64,000 nt of DNA from Coccinella septempunctata (taxonomy: Eukaryota; Arthropoda; Insecta; Coleoptera; Coccinellidae), in contig NC_058193.1 of assembly GCF_907165205.1 (NCBI RefSeq), positions 33,927,521 through 33,991,520 of the forward strand, written 5' to 3'. The translations under genes were made by a program, and so were the position numbers. The notes under the pieces were generated by a model. It made no database searches and was not told where the DNA came from. It saw only the letters and a program-made list of their open reading frames with translations. The first letter of the stretch is position 1. Each line of letters starts with the position of its first letter. This document shows positions 1 through 11,685 of this stretch, one piece after another.

Positions 1-120
1 GATTCATTACTAGAAGAGGTGTTCTTTCAGAATATGTATCACATTCCTAGCTACGATGATTTTCTTGGAAGAAAAACTACTCGAAAATTGACCATCGAAA
101 AATTCGTACCAAATAAATTG
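1..120 (+). repeat. Partial copy of the ~174-bp repeat
   Basis: The first ~120 bases match the unit found at 7740-7975, 10165-10560 and 62830-63180. They contain ATTACTAGAAGAG, then a TTTCAGAATATGTATCAC stretch, then the GAAAAACTACTCGAAAATTG block. The match fades after about position 120. The copy is cut by the window start. Confidence 0.75.
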
Positions 121-1455
121 ATTCCTTATAAAAATGCCGATATTTTAGGAATACGAATATGTAGCGGTAGTTTCGTAAATTTATTCCAAGTAAAAGTTTT
201 TTCATTCATGTTTTGGAAATTCAATTCACTTTTCCACTACGACCGACGCGGTCAAAAACTTCTCTGTAGCATTCCGTGTGTTGATTTAATTACTCGAAGG
301 GCTGACAGGTAAGAAGAAAAAAAGTACTGTTTGATTAGTCTAATTCGGGGTATATATGGAGTAAAACAATTTTATGCAAATTTCTGCCAGGATAAAAGTT
401 CTTCACCTGATGGACATGCGTGTTATTTGCGCATCTGCGTATCTTTATTTCGCGTAAAATACTAAAGCGCTCCGTAATTTTTACTATTCTCTGTGTTGTG
501 CTTCCGTGAACGAAGAAACGAAAAATTTCTCTTGAAAGTGAGTAAATTTCCTGTTTTTCCAGTGTCCAACCACGCTTTTCGCTTTCTCATTAGAGAAAAA
601 TCATCCCCAAAAATACTGAGATAATTTTTATTTTTCTTCGAAACAAAGTGATATAAATAAAGGAAATTTTTCTAAAATAAAATTGCTATAGGTAATATAT
701 AGATTCAACTTACTCTAACTTTCCACTTTCACGATAGTTGATTTGTTCCTTTTTTCAAGATTCAATGGAAGCTTATGGTTTCCATATTATTAGTTCACGA
801 AATCGAAATATATTCTTGAAAAGAAATTCTAGGATCACAATGGCAGTGAAATTAACAAATTAGGTACGTTTTGGGATTTAATTGATGAGGTTTTCCAGGT
901 AAAAGAAATCAATCGGTAAATTACTCCCTTAATTGGTCATTAGCACTAGAGAGGTTCGTGTGTCCTATTAGCTATTTCTGCTCTTGATAGAGAAATTTTT
1001 TTTCACAACCTAGCACTTCGGTGATGAAGAGTCGTCATGTTCTCGCCACTTATTTAATGTTCGTGTTTCATTTCAATGTGAAGCATGTTTGAAAATATCC
1101 CCTCACAGTCCATACACGTTACACGTTATACAGGCTGGTCCACTTTTTTGTAGAACCACTTTAACATTCGATGGAATGTCCAATTGCAAGACAAAAAGGC
1201 ATCTTAACAAGGCTGGAAAAGTCAAAAACCGTAACTTTGCATTAATACCTATATATTCTGAGTTTTTTTAAATCTCAGAATTCATCGATTGATGTCAAAG
1301 CTTGGAGGATTTTTTCTGTCGAATATGTGGCAAATTCCCCCAATTTATTTCGAGTAGAAACTAAAACATGAACGGCAGATGAACAGATCTTTCTAATTCT
1401 CGTTTTCAGTTATACGATTGTTTTTGCTTCGTAAGTTCTCTACTTAATTTTTCAG
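121..1455. other. Intergenic, upstream of GPB5
   Basis: I see no convincing coding exon. The GPB5 coding exon begins right after a TTTTTCAG acceptor at about 1455, so a 5' untranslated exon and the promoter of GPB5 probably lie here, but I cannot place them. Confidence 0.5.
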
Positions 1456-1457
1456 GT

Positions 1458-2866
1458 ATGCAATACCTCATCAGTTGGAATATTTGTCTTTTCATGATAA
1501 CCACCTCCGTGGTTAGTCAGATAGATGTAGACTCCTTGATACCTCCTGAAGAGGATTTGGAATGTAGAGAAAGAGTTTATACATTCCAAGTCACTCAGAC
1601 AGATGAGAATGGCAAGCAATGCTGGGACGCCTTATCAACCGTTGCTTGTTGGGGTAGATGCGATTCTAACGAGGTGAGTTAAGGGAAATTTTTGTTAACA
1701 ATTCAATTATGAAATTGAGGGACAATTATACTACAAACCTACTATGAAGGAACTATCATAAATTGTTCATCTGAAGGAAATTGTCATCGAAAATTTTATC
1801 TGTTATCAGAGTGTTTAAATTTGAATTGCAAATAATGTATACGGTAAATTAATTTTATAAAACCTTTGCGTGTATATGAGAGCGGTACTGTACATTCAAA
1901 ATCGGTCAGGATGAAATTGATTTGCCTCCCTCTGGCCGGCAAACAACGTCTTCAACTGATTAAACACCGTTTGAGTACAGGAAACAATTCAATCTCACAG
2001 GGTTGACTAAATTTACTCGTTATCGTAGATTGTATATTTCGGAATGCTCGAACCCCATCAATTTTAAAAACATCGTTTCTATTTCAATTGGCTAATTAGA
2101 ATGGTGCTCGTAAATTTTATTACTTTCGTATATGCTCATATCTCATATAACGCTACAGAAGGCCTAATGGGGGTTTGTTGTTGAAACAGTGATAAAATTG
2201 AAGAAACCGAATTTGTAGAACGCCTGCAGACTATTTGATGGAGCTCGCAAAACAATAGGAGATTTTATCGACTATTAAACTCAACCAAGAAAAGCATATA
2301 TTTATTTCCTCATTAACGAGATAATGGGCCATGTTTTTTACATGCAGTTTTATTAATCGGATAATTTGTGTCCTGTGTAGATTTTCCAATGAAGAGAGTT
2401 CAAAATGAAATCTGTTCGTTTCAGTATTAAGTACTTCAAACTTCTTCTTCAGTCTACCAGTACAATTAATGATTAGAATTATAGGTATTGTTGTAACGAC
2501 AATTAAGGGAAAAATTTGTTTCTTTTGACCTCAAACCTACTGTTAAAATAAATATGTACGAAACCCAAAGACTCACTCTAGTCCAGACACTGTTTTTAGT
2601 TTTTACTTTTTGTTCAGATTTCTGATTGGCGGTTCCCCTTCAAAAAGTCAAACCATCCAGTCTGCATCCATTATGGAAGAAACAGAAATGTGGTAACCTT
2701 GAGGCACTGCGAGGAAGGGGCTCTTCCTGAGGCTGCCCGTTACGAGTATCTGGAAGCTGCTGGTTGCAAATGTCAGATATGTTCTTCTTCAGATACGAGC
2801 TGCGAAGGTCTGAGGTACAGGCCTCAGAGGTCACACCCACAGTCCTTAGGCTTCCAGTTGATTTAA
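1458..2866 (+). CDS. Gpb5: Glycoprotein hormone beta-5 (thyrostimulin beta subunit)
   Basis: Coding exons are 1458-1673 and 2618-2866, joined in phase 0 (GAG|gtgagt ... tgttcag|ATT), giving 154 residues. The start follows a TTTTTCAG acceptor by two bases, so a non-coding first exon is expected upstream. Residues 1-21 are a signal peptide (hydrophobic, ending VVSQ). The mature part has ten cysteines in the cystine-knot order of insect GPB5. Recognisable blocks are CWGRC, ISDWRFPF, HPVC, LRHCEEG, YEYLEAAGCKCQIC and SCEGLRYRPQ. In insects GPB5 pairs with GPA2 and signals through the leucine-rich-repeat receptor LGR1, affecting ion and water transport in gut epithelia (established for mosquitoes). 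Its partner GPA2 lies at 20.8-22.0 kb on the other strand. A polyadenylation signal AATAAA is at 2936-2941. I see no frame break. Confidence 0.93.
2500..2570 (+). repeat. Dispersed ~100-bp repeat, copy 1 (in GPB5 intron)
   Basis: The block TTTGTTTCTTTTGACCTCAA, then CTACTGTTAAAATA and ATGTACGA, recurs at 6464-6595 (+), 16545-16632 (-), 34850-35010 (-) and 35440-35560 (+). It lies at the 3' end of the GPB5 intron. No coding capacity is seen. Confidence 0.65.
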
Positions 2867-2949
2867 ACGAATTCTTTACATTACCATGTGGAATTTAATT
2901 TTACATTTTATTGTAAAGCTGATGTATTTTATGTGAATAAAGATTTTGA

Positions 2950-4615
2950 CTTTGTTTTTCGATTATTACACAAGAATTATTTGGTTTGGATCTCAAAAAA
3001 TGGAAAGAAATGATAATAAATGTAGTTCGATCTCAGTTCTAAATCAGTTTTCATCATGCCCTCAACTCAATTTCGAGAATCTCGATTTTTTGGGTAGAAA
3101 ATGAGCAATGGGTTAGACCCACTGAACTATAATTAAAATGGAGAGCGCCAGTAATAAATAGATGCAAGCCGAGAGAGATGGGTTTCTTGGGAGGATCATC
3201 TATCCTTGTAAATAAATTTCAGGCAATCACTTCCTCTGCTCCAACTTCTTGTAAATTTCAGTTTCCCACTGAAAAAATCAGAGCATTCCATTGTACCTAT
3301 TCGTAGCCAACAATTCTCCAGTGAGACATACAACAATTTAACTTCGGAACGAAGACCACGGTGCTGTACCAACATTTTTTACTGATGTTGAGTCTAAGAA
3401 CCTGAGTTCTTATTGGTTCCATAAATCATTCTCTTGATCTTTCCTGATCCTTTTATCCTACTCATGGCGAAGTATAATGATAACATGCAATCCGATGGGA
3501 ATATGGAAATGAACATTCCCAGTATCTTTTGAAGAAAATAAAAATCATTATTTTTCTCAGAATTGAAAATTAGTGGAATGAAAGCAATCGTAAGATATTT
3601 TCTATGCCTAGTTTGAGGTATGAACAAAACTAAATTATTTTGGGAACATTCAAATCAGTAGGTTTATGTGATTTTTGCTCTTATTTTCACCTAAATAGTT
3701 TTCATTTCACTGATAGAACTTTGATGAGCTTGGATAAAAAATAATGTACATCGAATTTTCAGTTACCTCTATAATTGTCCATTTTCATTTTCAGATTACA
3801 ATTCCCTCAATCGATGAGAAAAGGGAACAGTTTTGTGATGCAGCTATGCAGTTTTCGCCAAAGCACTCAAAACCGTCTAACAGAGAAAAGGAACTAATAC
3901 CGCTTTCCTTATTTTTTGTTCATAAAATATAATATTTGATTAGAATTCCAGGCATTATTTTCTATTCGTTATCTTATGTATAATGGATATGCTGGTGTGA
4001 TGAGCTCTCGTAATTTTGGCATGTTCTTTTGTTGGTATGGTGGAATTGGATGACAGTAGTTGCAAAGCATAATAATTTTATGGCATTTTGATAGTCTGGT
4101 TCCTTTCCATCCAGCCATGAGAAAAATGTTAACGAGAAAACAGCCTCGAATATATGTATGCTCATGACCTTTGCTATTTATACCGATTTGATGGTGATAA
4201 TCTAAGAGAGACGTGAAAAATGGATGCACATACTAAATTTAAAAATTAGGTCACTTTTCGTGAGTTCTTTTTGTGTATTCATATTTTTCTGAAAGAATAT
4301 TTGTGAAGGAAACAATGGTGTTATTGTGAAGAATGATAAAAAGGAATAAAGATTATTCTGGTACTCAATTTGGAGTTGACAATACAATAAAAAGGTATTA
4401 TAATAAAATCGTTATCGTTGAAAAATATTCACCAAATGGAAAAATCGGAATAGAAGTTCGAGGGTACGACACTCTCACTACGGCCCTGGCAGACAAAAAG
4501 GCCCGACACTCTATTGACTATCTCTCTCGGCTTGCTCGTATCTATTGCTGTGCGCTTTCCATTTTGAGCAAAGATTATAAAGTTAGCTCTATAATATTTG
4601 ATTTTGAGTATAGTT
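2950..4615. other. Intergenic, no gene seen
   Basis: ORFs here are short and look random. At 3060-3125 there is a diverged fragment of the 494-bp satellite monomer (CTCAATTTCGAGAATCTCG, then ATGAGCAATGGGTTAGACCC). At 4440-4560 a slightly GC-richer patch is not recognisable. Confidence 0.5.
3060..3125 (+). repeat. Diverged fragment of the 494-bp satellite monomer
   Basis: About 65 bases match the monomer junction region seen at 5060-5125, with several substitutions. This indicates an older, isolated copy 1.5 kb before the main array. Confidence 0.7.
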
Positions 4616-4618
4616 CAG

Positions 4619-6463
4619 TGGTTAGACCCCATCAAAATGACCTATTTGCTACCCTGCCTGAAAATCAGGGTGTCCTACTACTGTCTTAGGATATGGAGTG
4701 TATAATACTCACTTTGTTGATTCCACCAAACCAAATAGTTGATGATTCCATAGAGAATTGCACTCCAGAGAGCACTTCAAAGTGAACTGGAAAATGAAAA
4801 ATGGAAAAACAATAAATTCGATTTTCTTCTAAACAGTGTCAGATATCTGAAAGTTTGGTATGAAAATATAGGTTTTCGAATACGCTCAATCTATTGCAAG
4901 CATTTTCGAAAGCCTATCTCCCTCCGTTTAGATTTTCACCTTGGAAATGGCATTTTTTCAAAAATTGCAAATTTCAATCTGCGATATCTCCTGTTATATT
5001 CGTCTGATCCAATTGGGATTTCCGGTTTCGTAATCAGCGTTGATAAGGCTTCTATCCTAGCACAAAAACTCAATTTCGAAAATCTCGATTTTTTGGGTCA
5101 AAAATGAGCAAGGGGTTAGACCCCCCTAAAATGACCTATTTGCTCCTCTGCCTGAAAATCAGGGTGTCCTACTACTGTCTTAGGATATGGAGTGTATAAT
5201 ACTCACTTTGTTGATTCCACCAAACCAAATAGTTGATGATTCCATAGAGAATTGCACTCCAGAGAGCACTTCAAAGTGAACTGGAAAATGAAAAATGGAA
5301 AAACAATAAATTCGATTTTTTTCTAAACAGTGTCAGATATCTGAAAGTTTGGTATGAAAATATAGGTTTTCGAATACGCTCAATCTATTGCAAGCATTTT
5401 CGAAAAATTATCTCCCTCCGTTTAGATTTTCACCTTGGAGATGGAATTTTTTCAAAAATTGCAAATTTCAATCTGCGATATCTCCTGTTATATTCGTCTG
5501 ATCCAATTGGGATTTCCAGTTTCGTAATCAGCGTTGATAAGGCTTTTATCCTAGCACAAAAACTCAATTTCGAAAATCTCGATTTTTTGGGTCAAAAATG
5601 AGCAAGGGGTTAGACCCCCCTAAAATGACCTATTTGCTACCCTGCCTGAAAATCAGGGTGTCCTACTACTGTCTTAGGATATGGAGTGTAAAATACTGAC
5701 TTTGTTGATTCCACCAAACCAAACAGTTGATGATTTCATAGAGAATTGCACTCCAGAGAGCACTTCAAAGTGAACTGGAAAATGAAAAATGGAAAAACAA
5801 TAAATTCGATTTTTTTCTGAACAGTGTCAGATATCTGAAACTTTGGTATGAAAATATAGGTTTTCGAGTACGCTCAATTTATTGCAAGCATTTTCGGAAG
5901 CCTATCTCCCTCCGTTTAGATTTTCCTCTCAGAAATGGCATTTTTCAAAAATTGCAAATTTCATTCTGCGATATCTCCTGTTATATTCGTCTGATCCAAT
6001 TGGGATTTCCGGTTTCGTTATCAGCGTTGATAAGGCTTTTATTCTAGCACAAAAACTCAATTTCGAAAATCTCGATTTTTTGGGTCAAAAATGAGCAAGG
6101 GGTTAGACCCCCCTAAAATGACCTATTTGCTCCTCTGCCTGAAAATCAGGGTGTCCTACTACTGTCTTAGGATAAGGAGTGTATAATACTCACTTTGTTG
6201 ATTCCACCAAACCAAATAGTTGATGATTCCATAGAGAATTGCACTCCAGAGAGCACTTCAAAGTGAACTGGAAAATGAAAAATGAAAAAGAAATAAATTC
6301 GAATTTTTTCTAAACAGTATCAGATATCTGAATGTTTGGTATGAAAATATAGGTTTTCGAATACGCTCAATCTATGGCAAGCATTTTCGAAAGCCTATCT
6401 CCCTCCGTTTAGATTTTCATCTCGGAAATGGCATTTTTCAAAAATTGCAAATTTCAATGACAA
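4619..6463 (+). repeat. Satellite array 1, ~494-bp monomer, about 3.7 copies
   Basis: The landmark GAGCAAGGGGTTAGACCCCC occurs at 5106, 5600 and 6093, spaced 494 and 493 bases. A truncated copy opens the array at 4619. Monomers are highly similar, differing by scattered substitutions. Each contains CTGCGATATCTCCTGTTATA, TCCAATTGGGATTTCC and AAAATCTCGATTTTTTGGG. The short ORFs inside are repeat artefacts and should not be annotated as genes. The array ends at about 6463, where it abuts a copy of the dispersed ~100-bp repeat. Confidence 0.95.
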
Positions 6464-6595
6464 GTTTTTAAACGGCCTATATCTTTTTAACCGAGCTGAT
6501 TCGGAAAAAATGGTGAAGGAAAAAAATGTTTCTTTCGACTTCAAGAATCTACTGTTGAAATATTTGTACGAGACAAAATCTCATCCTGTATAGTT
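6464..6595 (+). repeat. Dispersed ~100-bp repeat, copy 2
   Basis: The fullest copy of the family. It runs through GGCCTATATCTTTTTAACCG, GATTCGGAAAAAATGG, TTTCTTTCGACTTCAAGAAT, CTACTGTTGAAATA and TTGTACGAGAC. It sits directly against the end of satellite array 1. Confidence 0.75.
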
Positions 6596-7739
6596 CTTTC
6601 TGAATGTCCATATAACGCTTTCTTGAAACTTCAACATATTTTCTCCATAGAAAAAACAAGTTCCTATGTGAAAAATAACCGAAATAAATCATTGAATAGT
6701 TTAGAAAGGAGATTCACAAATATCCTGTGGAACACACAGATCTATCACGTGCACCCATCTATGTGGGTGCAGTATTTTCATTCTATACCTTCTAAATTAC
6801 ATACATAGTTTTCTTAATAGCATCTTTATGTTATATATCGAAAAGAAGTATCAAATTCCACATCCTAAAATAGATTTCCTACATTTTCAATGACACAACC
6901 TAGCTCTTTCAATCAATTCAAGATATACGGTGAATAAAAAGGGATACGTTGGCTTCAGAATCTTATACGAGCAATTTTTTTTTAAATTGGATCACGTGGC
7001 TATATCTTTTTAATGAGGTGTGTTGTTAGAAGAGCTTGCAGACGCTTGTTATAAACGTCTCACTTTTTTTTCGAACAAAAAAAACGATGTGTAGAAATTA
7101 ATAACAAAAATAAGCGAACTCAACTCTTTTCTCAGCCTTCATCAATGGAAAATCCAATTCATTTTCCGGACATGGCTCCGGTTCGTAAACCGCCGCTGAT
7201 GGACCAGGTGGAAAATCTGGAAAGCTGATTTACCTCGAAATTCTGATTCGTCTGAGTGAAGACACCGATTCCGGAAGAAAAACATGGCCAAAAATGTTCC
7301 GTACGGTTTCATTCAGAACCGAAATTCTGCGTTGATGAAATGTAAACACGGTGCACTTTGCCCGATACTGGATCTATGAGGCAGAATGGGGTGTTATGAG
7401 GCGGGAAAAAAAGCGGACTCGCTCAGAAATTCATTCCGTCGGAAAAACTACGCAAACAACAAGTCGATTTCGCAATTGTTAGTGTAACCAATATCGTGAA
7501 AAAATTTAATTTGCAGCAAGGGAAGGTCGAAGTATCTGTGACTTATTTCGATGGTATTTTGTCATTTTCTTTATTAATCATTCCGGGATGCTGTAAAGAT
7601 GAAGAAGCGCTTTCGTCGTGCTGTTAACCGTAGTAGCCGAACTTGTATGGAAGTTGTAGCTCTTGCTCCTCCACCACTATGGCCTATATGCCTATATGCA
7701 ACACTTCCACTGCAACGAGCTCGATGAAATTTCGAGATT
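6596..7739. other. Unassigned stretch between the arrays, slightly GC-rich part at 7140-7640
   Basis: 6985-7020 repeats the GGCTATATCTTTTTAA core of the dispersed family. 7140-7640 is less AT-rich and contains short broken reading frames, for example one opening MENPIHFPDMAPVRKPP at 7147 that stops after 27 codons. It could be a decayed transposon, but I recognise no family. Confidence 0.4.
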
Positions 7740-7975
7740 TATTACTAGAAGTGTTGCTCTTTTAGAATATGTGGTACATTAAACTCTACGATAATTTTCC
7801 TGGAAGGAAAACGACTCTAAAGTTGACCTTCGAACAATTCCCAAAAAGTTGGGGTCAGTTGAATCTTCCTCAAGATCGAACGGTTGCGCAGGGGTGGATG
7901 AAATGTCGGGATTTATCACTAGAAAGGTTGCTCTTTTGGTGTATGTATCACGCTTAACTCTAATATGATTTTTTT
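7740..7975 (+). repeat. ~174-bp tandem repeat, left of satellite array 2
   Basis: ATTACTAGAAG followed by TTGCTCTTTTAGAATATG starts at 7741 and recurs as ATCACTAGAAAGG at about 7914, a period near 174. Between them are GGAAGGAAAACGACTC, CCCAAAAAGTTGGGGTCAGT and CTCAAGATCGAACGGTTGCG. The same unit lies on the other side of array 2. Confidence 0.85.
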
Positions 7976-7994
7976 GCGAGATACAATCGAACTC

Positions 7995-10160
7995 GAAGGT
8001 TGAAAAATGGAAAAATTAAAAATTTGATTTTCTGGTAAATAGAGTTAGATATCCGAAAGTTTGGTATGAAAATATAGGTTTTCGAATACGCTCAATCTAT
8101 TACAAGCATTTTCGAAAGCCTATCTCCTTCCGTTTAGATTTTCATCTTGGAAATGCCATTTTTCAAAAATTGCAAATTTCAATCTGCGATATCTCCTGTT
8201 ATATTCGTCTGATCCAATTGGGATTTCCAGTTTCGTAATCAGCGTTGATAAGGCTTTTATCCTAGCACAAAAACTCAATTTCGAAAATCTCGATTTTTTG
8301 GCTCAAAAATGAGCAAGGGGTTAGACCCCCCTAAAATGACCTATTTGCTACTCTGTCTGAAAATCTGGATGTTCTATTACTGTCTTAGGATATGGAGTGC
8401 ATAGAATATGTTTTGAAGATTCTAGAAAACCAAACAGTTGATGATTTATTAGAGAATTGTAGTCCAGAGAGCTCTTCGAAGTCAACTCGAAAATGAAAAG
8501 TGGAAAAACAAAAAAAATTATTTTCTCCTAAACAGTGTCAGATATTCAAAAGTTTGGCATGAAAATATAGGTTTTCGAACACGCTGAATCTATTGCGAGC
8601 AATTTCGAAAGCCTATCTGCCTTCGTTTAGATTTTCATCTTGGAAATGGCATTTTTCAAAAAATTTCAAATTTCAATCTGCGATATCTCCTGTTATATTT
8701 GTCTGATCCAATTGGGATTTCCAGTTTTATAATCAGCATTGCCAAGGCTTCCACCCAAGCACAAAAACTCGATTTCGAAAATCTCGATTTTTTGGGTCAA
8801 AAATGAGCAAGGGGTTAGACCCCCCTAAAATGACCTATTTGCTACTCTGTCTGAAAATCTGGATGTTCTATTACTGTCTTAGGATATGGAGTGCATAGAA
8901 TATGTTTTGAAGATTCTAGAAAACCAAACAGTTGATGATTTATTAGAGAATTGTAGTCCAGAGAGCTCTTCGAAGTCAACTCGAAAATGAAAAGTGGAAA
9001 AACAAAAAAAATTATTTTCTCCTAAACAGTGTCAGATATTCAAAAGTTTGGCATGAAAATATAGGTTTTCGAACACGCTGAATCTATTGCGAGCAATTTC
9101 GAAAGCCTATCTGCCTTCGTTTAGATTTTCATCTTGGAAATGGCATTTTTCAAAAAATTTCAAATTTCAATCTGCGATATCTCCTGTTATATTTGTCTGA
9201 TCCAATTGGGATTTCCAGTTTTATAATCAGCATTGCCAAGGCTTCCACCCAAGCACAAAAACTCGATTTCGAAAATCTCGATTTTTTGGGTCAAAAATGA
9301 GCAAGGGGTTAGACCCCCCTAAAATGATCTATTTGCTACTCTGTCTGAAAATCTGGATGTTCTATTACTGTCTTAGGATATGGAGTGCATAGAATATGTT
9401 TTGAAGATTCTAGAAAACCAAACAGTTGATGATTTATTAGAGAATTGTAGTCCAGAGAGCTCTTCGAAGTCAACTCGAAAATGAAAAGTGGAAAAACAAA
9501 AAAAATTATTTTCTCCTAAACAGTGTCAGATATTCAAAAGTTTGGCATGAAAATATAGGTTTTCGAACACGCTGAATCTATTGCGAGCAATTTCGAAAGC
9601 CCATCTGCCTTCGTTTAGATTTTCATCTTGGAAATGGCATTTTTCAAAAAATTGCAAATTTCAATCTGCGATATCTCCTGTTATATTTGTCTGATCCAAT
9701 TGGGATTTCCAGTTTTATAATCAGCATTGCCAAGGCTTCCACCCAAGCACAAGAACTCGATTTCGAAAATTTCGATTTTTTGGGTCAAAAATGAGCAAGG
9801 GGTTAGACCCCCCTAAAATGACCTATTTGCTCCTCTGCCTGAAAATCAGGGTGTCCTACTACTGTCTTAGGATATGGAGTGTATAATACTCACTTTGTTG
9901 ATTCCACCAAACCAAATAGTTGATGATTCCATAGAGAATTGCACTCCACAGACCACTTCAAAGTGAACTGGAAAATGAAAAATGGAAAAACAATAAATTC
10001 GCATTTTTTCTAAACGGTATCAGATATCTGAATGTTTGGTATGAAAATATAGGTTTTCGAATACGCTCAATCTATTGCAAGTATTTTCGAAAGCCCATCT
10101 ACCTCCGTTTAGATTTTCATCTTGAAAATGGCATTTTTCAAAAAGTGCAAATTTCACTTG
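7995..10160 (+). repeat. Satellite array 2, ~494-bp monomer, about 4.4 copies
   Basis: The landmark GAGCAAGGGGTTAGACCCCC occurs at 8311, 8805, 9299 and 9793, each spacing 494. The outer parts (before ~8345 and after ~9830) resemble array 1. The three inner units share a distinct variant (GAAAATCTGGATGTTCTATT, GCATAGAATATGTTTTGAAG, CAGCATTGCCAAGGCTTCC) and are almost identical to each other. The array runs straight into the 174-bp repeat at ~10165. Confidence 0.95.
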
Positions 10161-10164
10161 AGAA

Positions 10165-10600
10165 TTCGTCAAGACCGAATGGTTGTGTCGAAATTGATGA
10201 AATTCTCAGATTCAATACTAGAAAAGTTGCTCTTTCAGAATATGTATCACATTTATATCTACGATGTTTTTCCTCGAAGAAAATCTTCTCGTAAAGTGAC
10301 CTTCGAAAAACTTCCAAAAAGTTGGGTTCAGTTAAAACTTCCCCAAGACCAAACGGTTGTGTCCAGATGGATGAAATTCTCAGATTTATTACTAGAAGAG
10401 TTGCTCTTTCAAAATATGTATCACGTTTAGATCTACGATGGTTTTTATGAAGATAAACTACTCGAAAGATGACCTTCGAAAAATTCCAAACGATTGTAAC
10501 GACGTCGATGAAATTTCGAGATTTATTTCTAGAAGAGTTGTTCTTTGAGAACTTGACAGAAATAATTTTTAGAATATCGATAAATAATTGTATTTTTCCC
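10165..10600 (+). repeat. ~174-bp tandem repeat, right of satellite array 2, with terminal tail
   Basis: AAGACC landmarks at 10171 and 10345 give a period of 174. Roughly two and a half units follow. The last unit breaks at TCTAGAAGAGTTG and continues into TTTGAGAACTTGACAGAAAT. The same break and tail appear at 63110-63180, so this is a defined element end. The 169-codon minus-strand ORF over this region is a repeat artefact. Confidence 0.85.
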
Positions 10601-11685
10601 TGCAAATAAAAACATAAACCATATGTTGTAGCCAAACGAGCAAGCAAACATTGTTGCCTACGATTTTTTTACTCAATACCATGGATTAATGTCTAGTAAC
10701 TATTTTATCTGAAACATGAACAAAAAATCCACGAATATCACCTTTAGACACCTCCACGTCATCGTCAGCAAACTCAATTATTATTCAAATTAATTGATAA
10801 AGTGAGAGGGACGGATCTGAGGAGCATCAAATACCTATTACAAATATCGATTATTTTTTCGAGGTGATCTCCAAATATTTATGTATTCCCTGTCACGAAA
10901 ATGGATTTTCTTCTGGGGTTCCTGCGTGAGGTCGAGATGGAAAACGTTATACCCACTGGGACATTGTAGAGGGTGGTCCCAATTCCCAACTGAATTTCAG
11001 AAAGCGAAGGTAATCAAGGGATTTTTGCTCAAGATTAACATCGACAGGAAGACATACAACAAAATACACGGTTGTATTTGTCTATATCCATAAAACTACC
11101 CCATTGCCGATAAGACCTCCTTTTTCAAGAAGTTGCAAAGTTTCCGTTGCCCCACCCTGTATATTAACGAGTGAAACGCAACTGATGCACTGGAAACGGA
11201 GAAAAAGCAATCTGCACGACATTATCTCTGAAAAATTGGAACATTGTGAATAAATGACCGGAAAATCTCACGACACAGATGTGAGGATTAAATTCCTTCA
11301 TCCTTGAGAAAGAATATCTTTTGAATAATTCATGCTGTTCAAGCATACTTGTTCTTATTTTGATGTGAGTACGAATCATTTTCCTCCCCAGCTAAGTGAA
11401 TTATGTGGATAATGTTCATTTTCATGGACGATACAACGAGAAAATATAGTGGTTTTCTAACATTGCTGCAAATTCTACAATATAGGTTTAGTGTTCCCAA
11501 ATTGGTACGTTGCAAACTGAGCTTTCCACGTTCCACATGCTTCTTTAATCTAACAGTATGAAACGGGACTACTAGAATATCGACATTACGTTTATTCACA
11601 CAAAAATGATTGTTTGCACGAAAAATATAGAATAAAAATTTTACTGTGGAAAGCTTCAAATATACGAGGATATATGGAAAAATTC
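10601..11685. other. Intergenic, no gene seen
   Basis: Short ORFs only, none with recognisable protein features. 10915-11160 has the look of a fragment of a dispersed element (GGTGGTCCCAATTCCC ... CCCACCCTGTATAT), but I could not delimit it. Confidence 0.45.

Noticed and set aside
1089..1271. 60-codon ORF upstream of GPB5
   Set aside because: No signal, motif or splice context. Probably chance.
5882..6094. 70-codon ORF in satellite array 1
   Set aside because: The same sequence is broken by stops in neighbouring monomers and no protein feature is present.
7140..7640. Possible coding gene in the GC-richer stretch
   Set aside because: Frames are broken by many stops and I recognise no family. 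Described only as unassigned.
10138..10647. 169-codon ORF on the minus strand
   Set aside because: It lies wholly in the 174-bp tandem repeat and its protein repeats the same blocks. It is a by-product of the repeat.
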